A stretch of 9,007 bases of DNA from UBA668 sp046052275 (GTDB taxonomy: Bacteria; Actinomycetota; Acidimicrobiia; Acidimicrobiales; Ilumatobacteraceae), in contig JBJOMQ010000095.1 in the NCBI GenBank assembly GCA_046052275.1, positions 1 to 9,007 on the forward strand, written 5' to 3'. The notes under the pieces were generated by a model. It made no database searches. It saw only the letters and a program-made list of their open reading frames with translations, and was not told the DNA's origin. Both the position numbers and the translations under genes were made by a program. Shown here piece by piece: positions 1 to 7,235 of the stretch (positions are counted from its first letter, which is position 1; the number at the start of each line of letters is the position of its first letter).

Positions 1-3
1 AGC

Positions 4-56
4 GCAGGTGCCCAGGGCCTAATGCGCAGGGCCCTCAGGCGCAGGGGCGCACCTGC
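4..56. repeat. Interrupted inverted repeat upstream of glmU
   Basis: GCAGGTGC (4-11) is exactly complementary to GCACCTGC (49-56), and inside it AGGGCC (14-19) is complementary to GGCCCT (30-35) around a 10-base loop. The two stems could form one interrupted hairpin. There is no T-run after it, so it is not a classical intrinsic terminator. It could be the end of an upstream transcript or chance pairing in G/C-rich DNA. Confidence 0.35.
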
Positions 57-141
57 ACGTTCGCCCGGACAAGCGACGAGTCCAGCACCCGCACGACCCC
101 CTCCCACGCCGCGTGCTGCCCCGCGCCGGGCCGCCACGCGA

Positions 142-147
142 TAGAAC
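142..147 (+). promoter_or_regulatory. Candidate -10 element of glmU (leaderless type)
   Basis: TAGAAC lies six bases before the glmU ATG at 154. A transcript starting about seven bases after the hexamer would begin at or next to the ATG. No Shine-Dalgarno sequence is present between them, which fits a leaderless mRNA, a form common in Actinobacteria. The hexamer lacks the final T of TANNNT and no good -35 is visible, so the call is tentative. Confidence 0.4.
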
Positions 148-153
148 GGCACC

Positions 154-1251
154 ATGCCCGTCTCGGCCATCGTCCTCGCTGCCGGCGAGGGGTCGCGCAT
201 GCGCTCGGCGCGTCCGAAGCCGCTGCACCCCATCTGCGGACGCCCGATGGTGATGCACGTCATCCACGCACTCGAGGGCCTCGCCCCCGACCGCACCGTC
301 GTCGTCGTCGGCCACGGTGCCGAACGGGTCACCAAGAAGGTGCAGGAGCAGGCACCGCCGTGGGCACACGTCACCTTCGTCGAGCAGCTGGTGCAACGCG
401 GCACCGGCGATGCCGCAATGGTCGGCCTGTCGGCGTTCCCGGGCGACGACATCGACGACCCGTCCACCATCGTCGTCATGCCGGGCGACACCCCGCTGCT
501 CACGGCAGACACCATCGAGCAGCTCGTGGCCAGCCACCACGCCAGCGGCGATGCCGCCACCATCGTCACCACCACGCTCGACGATCCCACCGGGTACGGC
601 CGAGTCGTCCGCCAGTCGGGCCGCACGGGTGACGGCCGCGTGCTGCGGGTGGTCGAAGAGCGCGACGCCTCACTCGACGAACGCGCCATCCGCGAGGTCA
701 ACACCAGCATCTACGCATTCCGCCGCGACCTGCTCGGCCCCGCCCTTCGCCGGCTCAGTCCCGACAACGCCCAGGGCGAGTACTACCTCACCGACGTCGT
801 CGCCACGCTCGCCTCGCTCGGCCACCGCGTGGGAAGTATCGAGGCCCCCGAGGCCGAGACGCGCGGCGTGAACGACCGCTGGCAGCTGGCACTCGCCGAG
901 CGCGAGCTGCGCGCCCGCACCAACCGCCGCTGGCTGCTCAACGGCGTCACGATGCTCGATCCCCGGCAGACATTCATCGACGTCACGGTGCGGCTGGGCC
1001 GCGACGTCACCCTGTACCCGGGCACCATCCTGCAGGGCGACACCGTCATCGGCGACGGCTGCGAGATCGGCCCGCAGACGCGGCTCGTCGACGCAACCGT
1101 CGGCGACGGCGCTGTCGTCGAGCAGGCAGTCGGCCACCTCTGCCACATCGGCGACGGCGCACACGTCGGCCCATTCGCCCACCTGCCCGAGGGCAGCACG
1201 GTGGTCTCCGGCGCCGTCACCGGTGCCTTCTACACTGCGCCCGTCGAATAG
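154..1251 (+). CDS. glmU: GlmU-type UTP:GlcNAc-1-P uridylyltransferase, shortened C-terminus
   Basis: Cytoplasmic enzyme making UDP-N-acetylglucosamine for peptidoglycan. The 365-residue protein has a complete N-terminal nucleotidyltransferase domain: LAAGEGSRM (8-16), Lys22 in RPKPLHP, QRGTGD (81-86), PGDTPL with Asp112, GYGRVV (147-152), EVNTS with Asn183 and GVND with Asn240. Asp112 and Asn240 are the likely metal ligands. Residues about 264-350 form a few left-handed beta-helix turns (IGDG, VGDG, IGDG repeats). Bifunctional GlmU is usually about 450-495 residues. This one stops after GAFYTAPVE, so the acetyltransferase active-site region (conserved His, Tyr, Asn and Lys further on) is absent, and the Arg of the family FARLRPG motif is Pro345. 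The uridylyltransferase role is well supported; the acetyltransferase role is unlikely. The ATG has no Shine-Dalgarno but follows a -10-like element. prs begins 16 bases after the stop, probably in the same operon. Confidence 0.92.
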   Translation: MPVSAIVLAAGEGSRMRSARPKPLHPICGRPMVMHVIHALEGLAPDRTVVVVGHGAERVTKKVQEQAPPWAHVTFVEQLVQRGTGDAAMVGLSAFPGDDIDDPSTIVVMPGDTPLLTADTIEQLVASHHASGDAATIVTTTLDDPTGYGRVVRQSGRTGDGRVLRVVEERDASLDERAIREVNTSIYAFRRDLLGPALRRLSPDNAQGEYYLTDVVATLASLGHRVGSIEAPEAETRGVNDRWQLALAERELRARTNRRWLLNGVTMLDPRQTFIDVTVRLGRDVTLYPGTILQGDTVIGDGCEIGPQTRLVDATVGDGAVVEQAVGHLCHIGDGAHVGPFAHLPEGSTVVSGAVTGAFYTAPVE

Positions 1252-1256
1252 AGCAC

Positions 1257-1262
1257 GGGGAG
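1257..1262 (+). promoter_or_regulatory. Ribosome binding site of prs
   Basis: GGGGAG sits five bases before the ATG at 1268. It decides that start over an in-frame GTG at 1223, which would lie inside the glmU coding region and add 15 residues unlike the family. Confidence 0.7.
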
Positions 1263-1267
1263 CGACG

Positions 1268-2257
1268 ATGGAGAAGGTCACCACCAAGCGCATGGCGCTG
1301 TACTCGGGACGCACCCATCCGGTGCTCGCCCAGGAAGTGGCCAGCCACCTCGGCATCGAGCTCGGCCAGCCCAACATCGTGCAGTTCGCCAACGGCGAGG
1401 TCCGCGTGCGCTTCGGCGAGAGCATCCGCGGCAACGACGTCTTCATCATGCAGACCCACTGCGGCTTCGGCGAGCGCAGCATCAACGACTCGATCATGGA
1501 GCAGCTCATCATGATCGACGCCGCATACCGCGCCTCTGCCAAGCGCATCACCGCGGTCTGCCCGTTCTACGGCTACGCCCGCCAGGATCGCAAGGCCGAG
1601 GGCCGCGAGCCCATCACGGCGCGCCTCATCGCCGATCTGTTCAAGGCGGCCGGCGCCAAGCGAATGGTGAGCATCGACCTGCACAGCGGACAGATCCAGG
1701 GTTTCTTCGAGGGACCGGTCGACCACCTCACCGCCATGCCGGTGCTCGAGAACTACCTGCGACTGCACGCCGACGCACCGGTGATCGTCGCCCCCGACGC
1801 CGGACGCATCAAGGTGGCCGAGCGCATGGCCCAGCACCTCGGCGACAAGGGCTCCGACCTCGCCTTCATCTACAAGCGCCGCCCGAAGGGAACCGCAAAC
1901 GTCGCCGAGGCCAAGGAGGTCATGGGCGATGTCGACGGCCGCCTGTGCGTGCTCACCGACGACATGATCGACTCGGGCGGCACCATCGTGTCGGCAGCCG
2001 AGGTGCTCAAGCAGCGCGGCGCCCGCGAGGTGTGGGCGATGGCGACCCACGCCGTGCTCAGCGGTCCCGCCATCGAGCGCCTTGAGAAGTCGGTGATCAG
2101 CCGGGTGGTGCTCACCAACACCCTGCCACTGGCCCCCGAGAAGCAGATCCCGAAGATCGAGGTCCTCTCGATCGCCCCGCTCATCGCTGATGCCCTCAAC
2201 GCCGTGTTCGACGACACCAGCGTCAGCGAGATCTTCGGCGGCGAGAACCAGGCCTGA
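1268..2257 (+). CDS. prs: Ribose-phosphate pyrophosphokinase (PRPP synthase)
   Basis: Makes phosphoribosyl pyrophosphate from ribose 5-phosphate and ATP, feeding purine, pyrimidine, NAD, histidine and tryptophan synthesis in the cytoplasm. The 329-residue protein is close to the normal family length (about 310-330). Visible signatures are the N-terminal YSGRTHPVLAQEVA segment, FANGEVRVRF, the ATP-site motif FYGYARQDRK (100-109), DLHSGQIQGFF with the metal-binding His139, and the ribose-phosphate/PRPP loop DDMIDSGGT (231-239). The start at 1268 is supported by a GGGGAG site five bases upstream. A second Met at codon 9 (1292) would also leave the core domain intact. The gene follows glmU by 16 bases, a pairing conserved in many bacteria, so co-transcription is expected. 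A hairpin overlaps its stop codon and could end or attenuate the transcript. Confidence 0.96.
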   Translation: MEKVTTKRMALYSGRTHPVLAQEVASHLGIELGQPNIVQFANGEVRVRFGESIRGNDVFIMQTHCGFGERSINDSIMEQLIMIDAAYRASAKRITAVCPFYGYARQDRKAEGREPITARLIADLFKAAGAKRMVSIDLHSGQIQGFFEGPVDHLTAMPVLENYLRLHADAPVIVAPDAGRIKVAERMAQHLGDKGSDLAFIYKRRPKGTANVAEAKEVMGDVDGRLCVLTDDMIDSGGTIVSAAEVLKQRGAREVWAMATHAVLSGPAIERLEKSVISRVVLTNTLPLAPEKQIPKIEVLSIAPLIADALNAVFDDTSVSEIFGGENQA

Positions 2258-2292
2258 CCGGCTCCTCACCCGCACCTGCAGCCCAGCCGGTC
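2256..2292 (+). terminator. Stem-loop at the end of prs, possible terminator
   Basis: GACCGGCT (2256-2263, including the last two bases of the prs stop) is perfectly complementary to AGCCGGTC (2285-2292), leaving a 21-base loop. It is in the right place for the end of a glmU-prs transcript. It lacks a T-tract and has a large loop, so it could equally be a processing or stability hairpin, or chance. Confidence 0.35.
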
Positions 2293-2391
2293 CGGTTCCC
2301 CGGTACCGTCCGCCGGCCCGACCCCGTCGGCCACGATGTCGGACCCACCCCCAGCCCGGCCTCGGCCCCACCGGCGGCATCCCGACCGGCA

Positions 2392-2421
2392 TTGTCGCCC
2401 CGCCCGACCCGCCGGTAGGCT
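2392..2421 (+). promoter_or_regulatory. Candidate promoter of rplY-pth
   Basis: TTGTCG (2392-2397) and TAGGCT (2416-2421) are separated by 18 bases and resemble a housekeeping-sigma promoter (TTGACA and TANNNT). Transcription would start near 2428 and leave a leader of about 60 bases before the rplY ATG. The spacing is good, but a match like this can arise by chance. Confidence 0.45.
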
Positions 2422-2479
2422 CGCAGACCGTTCTGCCACGTCGCGTTCCGCCCTGCCGGGCCGCGGCCACTACGCAACC

Positions 2480-2483
2480 GAGG
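2480..2483 (+). promoter_or_regulatory. Weak ribosome binding site of rplY
   Basis: GAGG lies six bases before the ATG at 2490 and supports that start, which also matches where bL25 homology begins. Confidence 0.45.
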
Positions 2484-2489
2484 CCCGCC

Positions 2490-3098
2490 ATGTCCAGCAC
2501 CACGCTCGTCGCCCAGCCCCGCACGGCCAGCGGCTCCGCCGCCGCCCGCCGTCTCCGCGCCGAGGGCCACATCCCCGCCGTCATCTACGGACAGGGCATG
2601 GAGCCCATCAGCGTCACGATCGAGCGACGCGAGCTGCGACTCGCGCTCAGCGGCCCCGCCGGCACCAACACGCTGCTCAACCTGAAGGTCGGCGCCGCGT
2701 CGTATCCCGCCGTCGTGAAGGAACTGCAGCGCCACCCGATCAAGCGCACCGTCAGCCACATCGACTTCCTGCAGGTCAACATGAATGAGGCCATCACCGT
2801 CAACGTGCCGGTGCACCTCGTCGGTGAGGCCAAGGCAGTCGTCGGCGTCGGTGGCCTCGTCGACCGCGCTGTCGACACGATTGAAGTGACCTGCATCCCG
2901 TCGAACATGCCGAACGAGATCGCCGTCGACGTGTCGGCAATGCAGCCCGGCGATGTCATCCGCCTGTCGCAGATCACACTGCCCAAGGGCGTCACGGCCA
3001 CCGCCGATGCCGATCTCGTCGTGGTGAGCGTGCTCCACACCGCCGGCGAGACCGCTGCTGCGGCACCCGCCGCTGCGGCTGCCCCCGCCGCCGAGTGA
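2490..3098 (+). CDS. rplY: 50S ribosomal protein bL25 (CTC/TL5 type)
   Basis: Binds 5S rRNA in the large ribosomal subunit; members of this long form are also called general stress protein Ctc. The 202-residue protein shows the two-domain architecture. The N-terminal 5S-binding domain (about 1-95) carries SAAARRLRAEGHIPAVIYG, VVKELQRHPIKRTVSHIDFL and similar family segments. The C-terminal TL5-type beta domain (about 96-186) contains VPVHLVGEAKAV, VTCIPSNMPNEIAVDVS and LPKGVTA. An Ala/Pro-rich tail of about 14 residues ends the protein, as often seen in actinobacterial forms. The ATG at 2490 is chosen because homology begins there and a GAGG site precedes it; the open frame upstream is low-complexity. 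pth starts 11 bases after its stop, so the two are probably translated from one mRNA. Confidence 0.95.
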   Translation: MSSTTLVAQPRTASGSAAARRLRAEGHIPAVIYGQGMEPISVTIERRELRLALSGPAGTNTLLNLKVGAASYPAVVKELQRHPIKRTVSHIDFLQVNMNEAITVNVPVHLVGEAKAVVGVGGLVDRAVDTIEVTCIPSNMPNEIAVDVSAMQPGDVIRLSQITLPKGVTATADADLVVVSVLHTAGETAAAAPAAAAAPAAE

Positions 3099-3109
3099 AC
3101 TGACGGCGC

Positions 3110-3682
3110 GTGATCGACGCGCTCATCGTCGGGCTCGGCAATCCGGGCAAGCAGTACGCGCGCACGCGCCACAACGTCGGCGAAGAGTGCGTCGGCGTGC
3201 TGGCACGCCGGCTCGGCGAGACAATGAAGGCCGGCCGCGACAGTGCCGTTGTCGCCGAAGCGCGCATGGGCGATCGCCGGGTGGTGCTTGCCTTCCCCAC
3301 CACTTACATGAACGAGAGCGGCCGCGCTGTCGGCGCACTGATGCGACGGCACCACATCGACGATGTCACGCGGTTGGTCGTGGTGCATGACGAACTCGAC
3401 CTGCCGCCCGGCGTGGTGCGACTGAAGGCCGGCGGCGGCCTCGCAGGGAACAACGGGCTGCGCAGCATCACCCAGCATCTCCACACTCAGGACTACCTGC
3501 GGGTGCGCATCGGCATCGGCAAGCCACCCGCCAAGGAACGCGGTGCCGACTACGTGCTCTCGCGGGTCCCGGCCGACGAGCGCCGCACGCTCGACGTTGC
3601 GGTCGAGATCGCAGCCGACGCCGTCGAAGTCATCGTCACCGAGGGCATCGACACCGCCATGGCCCGCTTCAACGGCCTGTGA
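3110..3682 (+). CDS. pth: Peptidyl-tRNA hydrolase
   Basis: Cleaves peptidyl-tRNA that drops off ribosomes, recycling tRNA in the cytoplasm. The 190-residue protein has normal length. Visible catalytic and binding residues are Asn11 in GLGNPG, catalytic His21 in TRHNVG, Asn68 in TYMNESG, Asp94 in VHDELDLP and Asn115 in AGNNGLRSI. The residue before Asn115 is usually His in this loop but is Asn114 here (codon AAC), while the catalytic His21/Asp94 pair is intact. The GTG start at 3110 puts the protein start right at the conserved LIVGLGNPG strand and lies 11 bases after rplY stops. There is no clear Shine-Dalgarno, so coupling to rplY translation is likely. rplY-pth is a widely conserved pair. 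Confidence 0.96.
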   Translation: MIDALIVGLGNPGKQYARTRHNVGEECVGVLARRLGETMKAGRDSAVVAEARMGDRRVVLAFPTTYMNESGRAVGALMRRHHIDDVTRLVVVHDELDLPPGVVRLKAGGGLAGNNGLRSITQHLHTQDYLRVRIGIGKPPAKERGADYVLSRVPADERRTLDVAVEIAADAVEVIVTEGIDTAMARFNGL

Positions 3683-3697
3683 CCATCTCGGTACCCT
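3668..3697 (+). promoter_or_regulatory. Candidate near-leaderless promoter of mfd
   Basis: TTCAAC (3668-3673) and TACCCT (3692-3697) are spaced by 18 bases. The -10-like hexamer ends ten bases before the mfd ATG, so an mRNA would start only a few bases before it. No Shine-Dalgarno is seen ahead of the ATG. The element overlaps the end of pth, so mfd may also receive read-through from rplY-pth. Confidence 0.4.
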
Positions 3698-3707
3698 GCA
3701 TCACGAC

Positions 3708-6700
3708 ATGAGTCAGGCCACCGCCACCCCCCGGCCCGCCGTCGCATCCGCCGGCACGCTCGCGTCGCTGCCCAGGCTGTTGCGCGACGACCCTGCCGTG
3801 CGCAACGCGCTCGATGACGACAGCGCCGTGGTGGCGGTCGGCGAGGCAGCGCGGGCGCTCACCATCGCAGCGCTCGCCCAGTTGCGCGGACGCCGACCAC
3901 TCGTGGTCGCCTGCCCCACCGGGTCGGACGCCGGCCACCTGTACGACGACCTCGTGCAGTTCATGCCCGCAGGCGAGGTGGCGCTGTTCCCCGCCTGGGA
4001 GACCCTGCCGTTCGAACGCGTCAGCCCGAGCGTCGAGACGATGGGCCGACGGCTCGAGGTGCTCTGGCGGCTGGGTGCCGCCGACCGCTGCCCGGCGATC
4101 GTCGTTGCCGGCGTACGCGCCCTCCTGCAGTACCTCGGCCCCGAGGCCCACCTCGTCGAGCCGATCCGGGTGGCCAAGGGGGCTGTGCTCGACGCCGATG
4201 CGCTGCTCGCCGAGCTCGTGCGCATCGGCTACCGGCGCGAAGAGCTCGTCGAGCACCGCGGTGAGGTCGCCCGACGCGGCGCCATCATCGACGTCTTCCC
4301 CAGCACCGCCGATGCACCGATCCGCATCGACCTGTGGGGCGACGAGGTCGACCGGCTCACCGAGTTCTCGGTGAACGACCAGCGCAGCACCGTCGACCTC
4401 GACGAGGCACTCGTGTTCCCCGCCCGCGAACTGGTGCCGAGCGATGCCGTACGCGCCCGCGCTGCATCACTGGTCGCCGCCGAGCCGTGGGGGCGCGAGC
4501 ACTGGGAGCGACTTGCCGACGGTGCCCTCTTCGACGGCATGGAGAGCTGGCTGCCATGGCTCGTCGATGCCGACGATGGCCGTCGACTGCTCACCGACCT
4601 GCTGCCCGCCACCGCCAAGGTCGCCCTCGTCGAGCCGCGTCGGATGCGCGACCGCGCCGACGACCTCCTTGCCGAGGAAGACGACCTCGCCCGCGCCCTC
4701 GCTGGCACGTGGGGCCGCGACGCCGCCACGCCGTTCCCCCGACTGCACGCCGAGAGCGACCAACTGCTCGCCGCGCAGAACTCGGCGTGGACCATCAGCA
4801 GCCTTCCCGAGACACCCGACTCGCCGGTCGTCGAGAGCACTGGCTGGGGTCCGGTGGTGGGCGACGGCGAGAGCCTCACCACACGACTGCGCGAACTCGC
4901 AGCCTCGGGCTACCGAGTCGTCATCGCCGCCGACGGCGACGGCTCGGCGCAACGACTCGCCGACCTCCTCACCGATCAGGGACTCGGCGTCTCGGTGGGC
5001 CGAGCCGGCGAGCATCTCCTGAATCCGGGCGGCCATGTCACGGTCGCACCCCTGCATCGCGGCTGCACCATCGCCAGCGCGAAGGTGGCCATCGTCGCCG
5101 AGGCCGACCTCACGGGACGACGCCGCGCCCACCGGCGGCCGCGGCCGCGCTCGCGTCAGGCGACGAGGCTGTTCGAGGACCTGAAGCCGGGCTTCTACGT
5201 CGTCCACCACCAGCACGGTGTCGGCCAGTACGAGGGCATGGTGAAGCGCACCATCGGCGGCGTCGAACGCGACTACCTGCTGCTCGCGTACAAGGGCGGC
5301 GACAAGCTCTACGTGCCGAGCGACCAGATCGACATGCTCCGCCAGTACGTCGGCGGCGAGACGCCGACGCTGCACCGGCTCGGCGGTGCCGACTTCGCCA
5401 AGGCGAAGAGCCGGGTTCGCAGCGCGGTGCGTGAGATCGCGCAAGAACTCGTGGTGCTCTACCAGAAGCGAGTGAACGCCCCGGGTCATGCGTTCGGCAT
5501 GGACTCGCCGTGGCAGCACGAGATGGAAGAGGCCTTCCCGTACGTCGAGACACCCGACCAGCGCAGCGCGATCGACGCCGTGAAGGCCGACATGGAGCGT
5601 CCGTATCCCATGGACCGACTGCTCTGCGGCGACGTCGGATTCGGCAAGACCGAGGTGGCCGTGCGCGCCGCATTCAAGGCCATTCAGGACGGCAAGCAGG
5701 TGGCCGTGCTGGCACCCACCACGCTGCTCGCCTCACAGCACGGCAATACGTTCGCCGACCGATTCGCCGGCTACCCGATCCGAGTCGAGGTGCTGAGCCG
5801 CTTCCTCACCGCCAAGGAGGCCAAGAAGGTGCTCACGGCGCTGACATCGGGTGAGATCGACTGCGTCATCGGCACGCACCGACTCCTGCAGGATGGCGTG
5901 AAGTTCAAGGACCTCGGCCTGCTCATCGTCGACGAGGAGCAGCGGTTCGGCGTGCAGGCAAAGGAGGCGATGAAGAAGCTGAAGCACAACGTCGACGTGC
6001 TGACGCTGTCGGCAACGCCCATTCCGCGCACGCTCGAGATGAGTCTCGTCGGCATCCGCGACCTGTCGCTCCTGCAGACTCCGCCAGCCGACCGGCAGCC
6101 CATCCTCACCTACGTGGGCGGGTATGACGAACGAGTCGCCGTCGAGGCCATCCGACGCGAACTGCTGCGCGAAGGCCAGGTGTTCTGGGTGCACAATCGC
6201 GTGCAGACCATCGACCAGGCCGCCGCACGGCTGCGCGAGCTCGTACCCGAGGCGCGCATCGCCGTGGCGCACGGCCGGATGGACGAAGGCTCGCTCGAGC
6301 AGGTGGTGCTCGACTTCTGGGAGGGCCGCTTCGACGTGCTGGTGTGCACCACCATCATCGAGAGCGGCATCGACATGCCCACCGTCAACACACTCGTCGT
6401 CGAGCGCTCCGACCTGCTCGGTCTCGGTCAGCTGCACCAGCTGCGCGGCCGAGTCGGCCGCAGCGGCTCGCGCGCCTACGCCTATCTCTTCCACCCTCCC
6501 GAGGCCCGACTCACCGAGGAGGCCTACGAGCGCCTGCGCACCATCGGCGAGGCGACGGAGCTCGGCAGCGGTTTCAAGATCGCCATGCGCGACCTCGAGA
6601 TCCGCGGTGCCGGCAACCTGCTCGGCGAAGCGCAAAGCGGACACATCGCCGCCGTCGGCTACGACCTCTACTGCCAGATGGTCACCGAGGCAGTCGGCGA

Positions 6701-7166
6701 GATGAAGGGCACGCCACTGCGCGAGCCGTCAGAACTGAAGCTCGATGTTCCTGTCGATGCCCACCTTCCCGCCGACTACGTGTCGAAGGAGGAGATGCGC
6801 CTCGAGGCCTACCGCCGACTCGCCGCCGTCACCTCCGCCGACGAGGTAGACGACATCCGCGCCGAATGGGTCGACCGCTACGGCCCGGTGCCGCCCCCTG
6901 CCGAGGCCCTCCTCACCGTGGGCATGCTGCGCGCCGAATGCGTGCGTCTCGGCCTGCTCGATGTCCAGATCGTGGGCAACCAGGCACGGCTCGCCCCGGT
7001 GACGCTGCCCACCAGTGCCGAGATCCGGCTGCGGCGGCTGAGCCGCGACTCGCTCTACAAGACCGAGCAGCAGCAGCTCGTCGTGCCACTGCGGCGCGAC
7101 ATGGACGCAGCGACGTTCCTCGTCGGATTCCTGCGCGAGCTGCTGCCGCCGCCCGACGCTGCCTGA
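3708..7166 (+). CDS. mfd: Transcription-repair coupling factor Mfd
   Basis: ATP-driven DNA translocase that pushes or removes RNA polymerase stalled at DNA damage and recruits UvrA for nucleotide excision repair. The 1152-residue length is typical. Domains in order: UvrB-like N-terminal module (about 15-350, with LFPAWETLPFERVSPS); a variable linker; CarD-like RNA-polymerase interaction domain (about 492-560, starting LKPGFYVVHH); SF2 translocase with Walker A GDVGFGKT (641-648), DEEQ (742-745), SATPIPRT (768-775), CTTIIESGIDMPTVN and QLRGRVGR (911-918); then the C-terminal TRCF domain (about 1010-1110, with EEMRLEAYRRLA). All motifs look intact. The ATG at 3708 is preferred because the upstream open frame lies inside pth in another phase; a -10-like element sits just before it. 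The gene begins 25 bases after pth, its usual actinobacterial neighbourhood. Confidence 0.97.
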   Translation: MSQATATPRPAVASAGTLASLPRLLRDDPAVRNALDDDSAVVAVGEAARALTIAALAQLRGRRPLVVACPTGSDAGHLYDDLVQFMPAGEVALFPAWETLPFERVSPSVETMGRRLEVLWRLGAADRCPAIVVAGVRALLQYLGPEAHLVEPIRVAKGAVLDADALLAELVRIGYRREELVEHRGEVARRGAIIDVFPSTADAPIRIDLWGDEVDRLTEFSVNDQRSTVDLDEALVFPARELVPSDAVRARAASLVAAEPWGREHWERLADGALFDGMESWLPWLVDADDGRRLLTDLLPATAKVALVEPRRMRDRADDLLAEEDDLARALAGTWGRDAATPFPRLHAESDQLLAAQNSAWTISSLPETPDSPVVESTGWGPVVGDGESLTTRLRELAASGYRVVIAADGDGSAQRLADLLTDQGLGVSVGRAGEHLLNPGGHVTVAPLHRGCTIASAKVAIVAEADLTGRRRAHRRPRPRSRQATRLFEDLKPGFYVVHHQHGVGQYEGMVKRTIGGVERDYLLLAYKGGDKLYVPSDQIDMLRQYVGGETPTLHRLGGADFAKAKSRVRSAVREIAQELVVLYQKRVNAPGHAFGMDSPWQHEMEEAFPYVETPDQRSAIDAVKADMERPYPMDRLLCGDVGFGKTEVAVRAAFKAIQDGKQVAVLAPTTLLASQHGNTFADRFAGYPIRVEVLSRFLTAKEAKKVLTALTSGEIDCVIGTHRLLQDGVKFKDLGLLIVDEEQRFGVQAKEAMKKLKHNVDVLTLSATPIPRTLEMSLVGIRDLSLLQTPPADRQPILTYVGGYDERVAVEAIRRELLREGQVFWVHNRVQTIDQAAARLRELVPEARIAVAHGRMDEGSLEQVVLDFWEGRFDVLVCTTIIESGIDMPTVNTLVVERSDLLGLGQLHQLRGRVGRSGSRAYAYLFHPPEARLTEEAYERLRTIGEATELGSGFKIAMRDLEIRGAGNLLGEAQSGHIAAVGYDLYCQMVTEAVGEMKGTPLREPSELKLDVPVDAHLPADYVSKEEMRLEAYRRLAAVTSADEVDDIRAEWVDRYGPVPPPAEALLTVGMLRAECVRLGLLDVQIVGNQARLAPVTLPTSAEIRLRRLSRDSLYKTEQQQLVVPLRRDMDAATFLVGFLRELLPPPDAA

Positions 7167-7221
7167 GCAACGCGCCGACGGCATCGGCCGCCCATCCGGC
7201 AGTTTCCGCCGTGCCGACGGG

Positions 7222-7227
7222 TAGGTT
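7222..7227 (+). promoter_or_regulatory. Candidate -10 element of the small gene after mfd
   Basis: TAGGTT matches TANNNT and ends eight bases before the ATG at 7236. A transcript starting about seven bases downstream would begin at or beside the ATG. No Shine-Dalgarno is present, so a leaderless message is likely. No convincing -35 was seen. Confidence 0.45.
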
Positions 7228-7235
7228 CGTGGCCC

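Larger units (their letters stand above)
1..153. other. Region upstream of glmU, no convincing gene
   Basis: No reading frame here looks like a gene. One + frame is open from the window edge to the TAG at 142-144, but it encodes only a low-complexity Arg/Ala/Pro string. The stretch is G/C-rich, contains three copies of GCGCAGG (2-8, 24-30, 39-45) and an inverted repeat (annotated separately), and ends in the probable glmU promoter. An upstream gene may end just outside the window. Confidence 0.5.
2258..2489. other. 232-base intergenic region between prs and rplY
   Basis: The rplY frame stays open through here, but the translation is a Pro/Arg-rich string with no relation to bL25, so I treat it as noncoding. 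It holds the hairpin after prs, an 8-base palindrome CGGTACCG (2301-2308) and a promoter candidate for rplY. It separates the window's first two genes from rplY-pth. Confidence 0.6.

Noticed and set aside
35..115. Minus-strand reading ending in a TGA at 35-37 with high third-position G/C
   Set aside because: It looks protein-like for about 25 codons, but upstream it runs into glmU in antisense with no start or recognised domain, so it is too short to support.
1..144. Open + strand frame reaching the TAG at 142-144 as a possible upstream gene end
   Set aside because: The translation is Arg/Ala/Pro-rich low complexity, and the stop lies inside the glmU promoter region.
1223..1267. GTG at 1223 as the start of prs
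   Set aside because: It overlaps the glmU end, adds 15 residues unlike Prs proteins, and a good ribosome binding site points to the ATG at 1268.
670..1551. Long antisense open frame across glmU and prs
   Set aside because: It mirrors two recognisable genes, spans their junction and gives a composition-driven Ala/Val/Asp-rich string. High GC makes such antisense frames common.
2190..2489. N-terminal extension of bL25 through the open frame upstream
   Set aside because: The extension is Pro/Arg-rich, overlaps prs and is absent from the family; GAGG precedes the ATG at 2490.
1217..2584. 455-codon antisense open frame over prs and the following gap
   Set aside because: No family resemblance; it is the complement of prs in a high-GC genome and runs on into the noncoding gap.
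3543..3707. N-terminal extension of Mfd
   Set aside because: It reads the pth gene in another phase and gives Ser/Arg-rich sequence. Mfd-like sequence begins after the ATG at 3708.
5733..6644. 303-codon antisense open frame inside mfd
   Set aside because: It lies entirely within the conserved translocase motifs of mfd on the other strand and shows no domain of its own.
7174..7188. Small hairpin GCCGA/TCGGC after mfd as a terminator
   Set aside because: Only five base pairs with no T-run; too weak to annotate in DNA of this composition.
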